A stretch of DNA of 64,000 bases from contig NZ_CP145809.1 in NCBI RefSeq assembly GCF_038049925.1, positions 1,612,001 to 1,676,000 of the forward strand, read 5' to 3'. Shown piece after piece: positions 60,121-64,000 of this stretch. Position numbers and translations under genes: made by a program. The stretch comes from Georgenia sp. M64. Lineage in GTDB: Bacteria; Actinomycetota; Actinomycetes; Actinomycetales; Actinomycetaceae. The notes below the pieces were generated by a model that ran no database searches, was not told the origin of the DNA, and saw only the letters and a program-made list of their open reading frames with translations. How positions within the stretch are numbered: the stretch's first letter is position 1; each line of letters starts with the position of its first letter.

Positions 60121-61632
60121 TCAGCCCAGCACCAGAGCGGTGGCAGATCCAGCGAGCACCGCGGCGGCTGCGACCAGGGTGACGTGACGTCCATGTGTCG
60201 TGGCGCGGGGGATGCTCCGTAGCGGGAAGAGGGTCTGGCGACCCAGCACGTAGGCCGCGACCGCGAGCACGAGTACCAGACCCGAACCGGCGGCCGGCGA
60301 CCTCAGGACGAGAACGAGCGCGATGACCCCTAGCGCCGCGGAGAGAGCGGACTCGAGGAGCTGCACGGGTATCCGCCGCACCCCGACCCGACGATCGGAG
60401 GACCAGACACCCCACCTCGATGATGTCGGCCGGCCGGCGCAGCACCCGCCCAAGAGACAGCCGAGCCTGCCCACCGCCATCGCCACGAGCAGGCCCGGAG
60501 CGGTGACGTCGAGCACGGCTCCCAGTGGCAGATCGAGAAGGGATGTGCCTGCTACGAGCGCGCTCACGGTCGCGATGACAAACCCCTGCACGGACAGCCC
60601 CGGTGTCAGGAAGCTCCTCCGTTCCCGGGGGTGGGTAAGCAGGTAGTACACCTTGGCACCTACTAGGCCGAGCGTGCTCGCGGCGACCGTGAGCCCGGCG
60701 AGGCCCAGCCCTGGGATGTCGAACTGGCGGGCCAGCAAAGCCTGAAGGATCAGTGCCAGGACAAATCCCGTGCCCACGAGCGCCGGCCAGGCGCCCAGAC
60801 GGACCCCCGGCGCGAGGCTTCGTACGAAAGGAGCGAGCGCGGTGCGGCCCGAAGCACTGCCCCGCGACAGGCCAGGTCCGGGCGCCTCCACCCACGGGGC
60901 AGGTCCTCCGGTTGGCGCGGGCCGTACCGGCGTGGCCACCACCTCCCACTCGCCCGCGGCGACGTCCTGGATCCGAGTCGTCAAGGCGATCCAGCCCGAA
61001 CCGGGCACAACGTTCTCCAGCGACGACGTCACCGCGAACTCTGTGCGGCCTTCCGGCTTCGCCGAGCTGTCTTCCTCGCCGGAGCCCTGCTTCAGCCGGC
61101 CGCGGAGATGCACCGTCATGGTGTAGCGGTCGCCGGTAGGCTCCGCGTCGAACCAGTACGTCACACCCAGCGACTGCTGGTCCACGCCCTCGAGCGCACT
61201 GCAGCTCAGATCTGTGATGACGACTGCGGAACTGGGGATGTGCCGCACCAGCCGAGGTGGCGGACCGCTCAGCGAAGTCACAGCGACCGGAACAGCCTCC
61301 TCGGTCGATCCGCTCGAAAGGGGACCCTGCGCTGCGGCGACCTGTGTCGTTGCTGGGGCCCCCTCGTGAACGGACGCGACGGCGAGCCCCACGGAAGGTC
61401 GAGGGCCGGGACGCGCCGGTCTCACGTCCTTTGGACGAGCGGTAGACGACGGCGGAACTTGTGGACGGGACGGCGGAACTTGGGGACGAGGTGTCCGTAC
61501 CTGCCGAAGAGCACCAGGGGACGGACGGCGGAGTGCTTTCGCGTCAGTCGGCGCCCGGAAGAAGGCTGCTCCGGCCCCCTGCATTGGCTCCTCATCTGCC
61601 GAGGTCTGGGGGGTCGCTCCCGTGGTGTTCAC
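60121..61632 (-). CDS. Lgt-like membrane domain fused to an N-terminal extra domain
   Basis: A 503-residue protein. Residues 1-130 are Pro/Arg/Ser-rich and low complexity. Residues 140-250 form a beta-rich domain (VVITDLSCSALEGVDQQSLG, YTMTVHLRGRLKQGSGEEDS, AAGEWEVVATPVRP). The C-terminal 230 residues are an Lgt-like membrane domain: FDIPGLGLAGLTVAASTLGL, LVGAKVYYLLTHPRERRSFL, VAMAVGRLGCLLGGCCAGRP and IPVQLLESALSAALGVIALV. GRLGC matches the variant at 51937, and the added GGCC gives three near-consecutive cysteines. The fusion is unusual and suggests a specialised membrane enzyme. Confidence 0.8.
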   Translation of the reverse strand: MNTTGATPQTSADEEPMQGAGAAFFRAPTDAKALRRPSPGALRQVRTPRPQVPPSRPQVPPSSTARPKDVRPARPGPRPSVGLAVASVHEGAPATTQVAAAQGPLSSGSTEEAVPVAVTSLSGPPPRLVRHIPSSAVVITDLSCSALEGVDQQSLGVTYWFDAEPTGDRYTMTVHLRGRLKQGSGEEDSSAKPEGRTEFAVTSSLENVVPGSGWIALTTRIQDVAAGEWEVVATPVRPAPTGGPAPWVEAPGPGLSRGSASGRTALAPFVRSLAPGVRLGAWPALVGTGFVLALILQALLARQFDIPGLGLAGLTVAASTLGLVGAKVYYLLTHPRERRSFLTPGLSVQGFVIATVSALVAGTSLLDLPLGAVLDVTAPGLLVAMAVGRLGCLLGGCCAGRPTSSRWGVWSSDRRVGVRRIPVQLLESALSAALGVIALVLVLRSPAAGSGLVLVLAVAAYVLGRQTLFPLRSIPRATTHGRHVTLVAAAAVLAGSATALVLG

Positions 61633-61665
61633 CGTATCGATTGTCGCCTAGCCGGGAGCCGTGAT

Positions 61666-61694
61666 TGTCAACGATCGATGAAGGTTCGACGAAG
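61666..61694 (+). promoter_or_regulatory. Direct-repeat site G, three half-sites
   Basis: TGTCAAC (61666-61672), GATGAAG (61677-61683) and GACGAAG (61688-61694), each separated by 4 bp, between the divergent Lgt-like gene (33 bp away) and lnt. Confidence 0.65.
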
Positions 61695-61857
61695 GAATCT
61701 CGCCTGCGTGCCGGAGCGGTGGGCAGTTCTCACTGTCCTCCATGAATGGCCGCACCGGACTCGATCCTTCGACGGCCTGCCTGAAGATCTCCGGTGAGAG
61801 GATGTGAGTGCGCACCTGAGGCGCACACGTCCCACGCCCCCGGAGCAGGAGTTACGA

Positions 61858-63528
61858 ATGCCGTCCAGCCCGTCCTCCTCTCGGCACCCCACCTCGGGCA
61901 CCCGCACCGCGGACCGGGCGGCACACGTCGTCGCAGGCCTCCGGCCGCGCACGGCGCTGCCGGCGTCCTCGTGGAGCGCACCTGTCCCTGACCGCCCTGC
62001 GCGAACGTGGTCGGTGGTGCTCGCGGTGACCGGGGGGCTGGCGACCGAGACGGCGTTCCCGGAGCGGTCCTGGTGGCCGATGGCGTTCGTCGGCATCGCG
62101 TTGCTCCTGCTTGCGCTCCGGCGTGAGTCTGCTCGCTGGGGCTTCGTGGTCGGCGCGCTGTACGGGCTCGCGTTCTTCCTGCCGCACGTGTGGTGGGCGA
62201 ACGAGGCGGTGGGGCGGCCGATCGGCTGGGTGGCGTTGGCGATCTTCCAGGCGCTGTACCTCGCCGGGTTCGGCGCGGCCTGGGTGTGGGTGCGGCGTGG
62301 GCCCTGGGTGCGCGGGCACCCGTGGGTGCAGGTGGTGGCGGTGGCGGTTCTGTGGGTCGGCGTCGAGCAGGTCCGCGGTCGGTGGCCCTTCGGGGGCTTC
62401 CCGTGGGGGACGCTCGCGTTCTCCCAGACCGAGGGCCCGCTGCTGCCTCTCGCATCGGTGGGTGGGGAGCCGCTGGTCAGTGGGGCGGTGGTCGTTCTGG
62501 GGGCGTTGCTGGCCCTGGTGGGGTTGCGGTTGAGCCGTCGGCGGTTCGCCGGGGCGGGAGCGTCCGCGACGGTCGCGCTGGCCCTCGCCTTCCTGCCCGC
62601 GCTGGTGCCGCTGGGTACTGGCGCCGAGGCGGGCACCCTGCGGGTCGGCGTGGTGCAGGGCAACGTGCCCGTGCAGGGGGCCGAGGCGATGGGCCAGGCT
62701 CGGGAGGTGGTCGAGAACCATGCGGACGGCACCCGAGCAATGCTCGAGCGCACGGAGCCTGGGGAGCTCGATCTGGTGCTGTGGCCCGAGTCCGCCTCGG
62801 ACATCGATCCGCGCACGGATGCGGCCGTGGCGGCGGTGGTCGACGATGCCGCACGGGCCGTGGGTGCGCCGATCCTTCTCGGCACTCAGCAGTTCCTGCC
62901 CGGGCTGCGGTACAACAACTACATCCTCTGGGAGCCGGGGACCGGCGCAGATCCGCAGGTGGAGTATACGAAGCAACGGCCGGTGCCGTTCGGTGAGTAC
63001 GTCCCCTACCGGGACTTCTTCCGCCGGATCACCTCGGCCGTGGACCTGGTGACCACCGACATGGTGGCGGGTACCGGTGAGGCACTGGTCCGGGTGGGGA
63101 TCGAGCGGCTGGGACGGGCGGTGCCGATTACCGCCGCGATCTGCTTCGAGGTCGCCTACGATGACCTGATCCGCGACGGTGTGCTCGCCGGCGGGGAGCT
63201 GATCGTGATCCCTACCAACAACGCCTCCTTCGGGCTGACGCAGGAGTCCGCCCAGCAGATGGCCATGTCCCGGTTCCGGGCTGCCGAGCACGGCCGCGCG
63301 GTGGTGCAGGTCTCGACCGTGGGGGTCAGTGGCCTGATCGGGCCCGACGGTGAGGTGCTGGATCGGACGGGCCTGTTCACCGCTGAGCAGATGGTGGCAG
63401 AGCTGCCGTTGCGCACCTCGCTCACGACGGCGGACCTGTTGGGGGAGTGGCCCGGGACGGTCGTGAACGTGCTCGCGGTGGTCCTCCTCGTCGGAGGACT
63501 CGCCGGCCGTCGCCGGCGTGAGCGGTGA
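61858..63528 (+). CDS. lnt: Apolipoprotein N-acyltransferase
   Basis: A 556-residue enzyme that adds the third acyl chain to lipoproteins. ATG 61858 is preceded by AGGAG at a good distance; GTG 61804 is the alternative. The first 190 residues hold about six helices (WWPMAFVGIALLLLALRRES, GFVVGALYGLAFFLPHVWWA). The nitrilase domain has the catalytic Glu in LVLWPESASDIDP, Lys in EYTKQRPVPFGEYVPYRDFF and Cys in ITAAICFEVAYDDLIRDG. One helix ends the protein. In E. coli this gene is cutE, whose loss gives copper sensitivity. It sits in a copper/lipoprotein block, which is consistent. Confidence 0.92.
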   Translation: MPSSPSSSRHPTSGTRTADRAAHVVAGLRPRTALPASSWSAPVPDRPARTWSVVLAVTGGLATETAFPERSWWPMAFVGIALLLLALRRESARWGFVVGALYGLAFFLPHVWWANEAVGRPIGWVALAIFQALYLAGFGAAWVWVRRGPWVRGHPWVQVVAVAVLWVGVEQVRGRWPFGGFPWGTLAFSQTEGPLLPLASVGGEPLVSGAVVVLGALLALVGLRLSRRRFAGAGASATVALALAFLPALVPLGTGAEAGTLRVGVVQGNVPVQGAEAMGQAREVVENHADGTRAMLERTEPGELDLVLWPESASDIDPRTDAAVAAVVDDAARAVGAPILLGTQQFLPGLRYNNYILWEPGTGADPQVEYTKQRPVPFGEYVPYRDFFRRITSAVDLVTTDMVAGTGEALVRVGIERLGRAVPITAAICFEVAYDDLIRDGVLAGGELIVIPTNNASFGLTQESAQQMAMSRFRAAEHGRAVVQVSTVGVSGLIGPDGEVLDRTGLFTAEQMVAELPLRTSLTTADLLGEWPGTVVNVLAVVLLVGGLAGRRRRER

Positions 63529-63529
63529 G

Positions 63530-64000
63530 ATGAGGGCGGGCGCCACCGCCCGGCACCGCACGGCTCTCCTGCCGGACGCCGCCGACCCGGCGCGGGCCAC
63601 CAGCGCCTCTATCCGGCGTCCGCGCCGGGGTCTGGCGGTGCGGGCTGTCGGTCTCGCCGGTGAGCTGCTGCTGACCGGCGGAGTGCTGCTCGCGCTGTTC
63701 GTCGTCTGGCAGGTGTGGTGGACCGACGTCGTCGCCGCCAGGGAGCAGCGAGCGACGGTAACGGCGATGGAGGACAGCTACACCGTTCCCGAGGTGCTCG
63801 AGCCGGCCCGGGCGCGGACCGAGGAGCCGCCGCCCGAGGTTCGTGCGGTGAGCGAGGGGGAGCCGTTCGCGACGCTGCACGTGCCCCGATGGGGGCGGGA
63901 CTACGAGGTACCCATCACCGAGGGCGTCGGCACGGACGTGCTCGACACCGGAGCTGCCGGTCACTACCCCGACACCGCGTTACCCGGCGAGATCGGCAAC
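63530..64000 (+). CDS. Class E sortase, N-terminal part (runs off right edge)
   Basis: 157 residues are present. After a basic start there is one anchor helix (LLLTGGVLLALFVVWQVWWT), a linker and the beginning of the sortase barrel: GEPFATLHVPRWGRDYEVPI, EGVGTDVLDTGAAGHYPDTA and LPGEIGN, with the His of the catalytic set in GHYP. The Cys and Arg lie outside the window. Class E sortases attach LAxTG proteins to the wall. The start follows the lnt stop directly, so the two are probably co-transcribed. Confidence 0.85.
   Translation, partial: MRAGATARHRTALLPDAADPARATSASIRRPRRGLAVRAVGLAGELLLTGGVLLALFVVWQVWWTDVVAAREQRATVTAMEDSYTVPEVLEPARARTEEPPPEVRAVSEGEPFATLHVPRWGRDYEVPITEGVGTDVLDTGAAGHYPDTALPGEIGN

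Noticed and set aside
61780-61800. Another direct-repeat site (CCTGAAG then GGTGAGA)
   Set aside because: The spacing is 13 bp, not 11, and the second half-site is poor.
1-64000. CRISPR arrays or cas genes
   Set aside because: No regularly spaced short repeats and no Cas-like protein were seen. The only tandem arrays are the 48-bp coding repeat and a 16-bp doublet.

Overview
This is a high-GC actinobacterial window, probably from the order Micrococcales. The support is GC-rich third codon positions, frequent GTG starts, PadR/FtsX and class E sortase genes, a c-di-AMP (ydaO-type) riboswitch in front of an NlpC/P60 hydrolase, and leaderless or short-leader signals. There are no rRNA genes, no complete tRNA and no CRISPR array.

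Region 1 (1-15.4 kb) is accessory DNA. A truncated MFS exporter and an ABC-F ribosome-protection gene sit behind a possible translational attenuator. They are followed by the 3' part of a tRNA-Pro(GGG), which looks like an attachment-site remnant. Next to it are an IS481-family element, an excisionase, an N-terminal integrase piece and a damaged MobF relaxase, together the remains of an integrative conjugative element. After more IS debris come several small secreted Cys-containing proteins, including two paralogues that flank a third secreted protein (12.6-14.0 kb). A second relaxase scrap, an IS1634-type remnant and a frameshifted GrpB gene close the region.

Region 2 (15.6-28.7 kb) holds a PadR/HAAS pair, a second PadR with a MacB/FtsX-type ABC transporter, an intact IS1634-type element flanked by a 201-bp direct repeat, and a compact cassette: small secreted protein, lipoprotein, peptidoglycan-binding adaptor, ATPase, permease, small membrane protein. 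This cassette resembles an export system for a secreted peptide.

Region 3 (28.7-39.4 kb) is a nest of insertion sequences. An IS5-family element carries a passenger gene and is itself broken by a 64-bp IS21-like MITE and by a second IS1634-type element with a 24-bp duplication. Beside it lie an IS1182 fragment and an IS3 element split by a palindromic IS110-IS256-IS110 block whose arms are 1557 bp each.

Region 4 (39.4-64 kb) looks like maintained functional sequence. It starts with two small genes, then an amino-acid (probably cystine) ABC importer behind a cysteine-codon leader peptide. A thiol-redox operon (glutaredoxin, CcdA-like, redoxin) follows. The rest is a copper/envelope block: DUF3105, NlpC/P60, two multicopper oxidases, SHOCT, an OmpR-type two-component system, two DUF2933-like proteins, two Lgt-like proteins, an M23 peptidase, a cupredoxin, DUF305, an F510_1955-like lipoprotein, Lnt and the start of a class E sortase.

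The main new observation is that the intergenic regions of the 45-62 kb block carry a shared direct repeat. Its half-site is close to GGTGAAG, repeated every 11 bp, in ten places and on both strands. This is what an OmpR/PhoB-type regulator binds, and one such regulator (49533-50249) is encoded in the middle of the block with a site of its own. I infer a single two-component regulon joining copper oxidation, lipoprotein maturation, thiol redox and wall remodelling.
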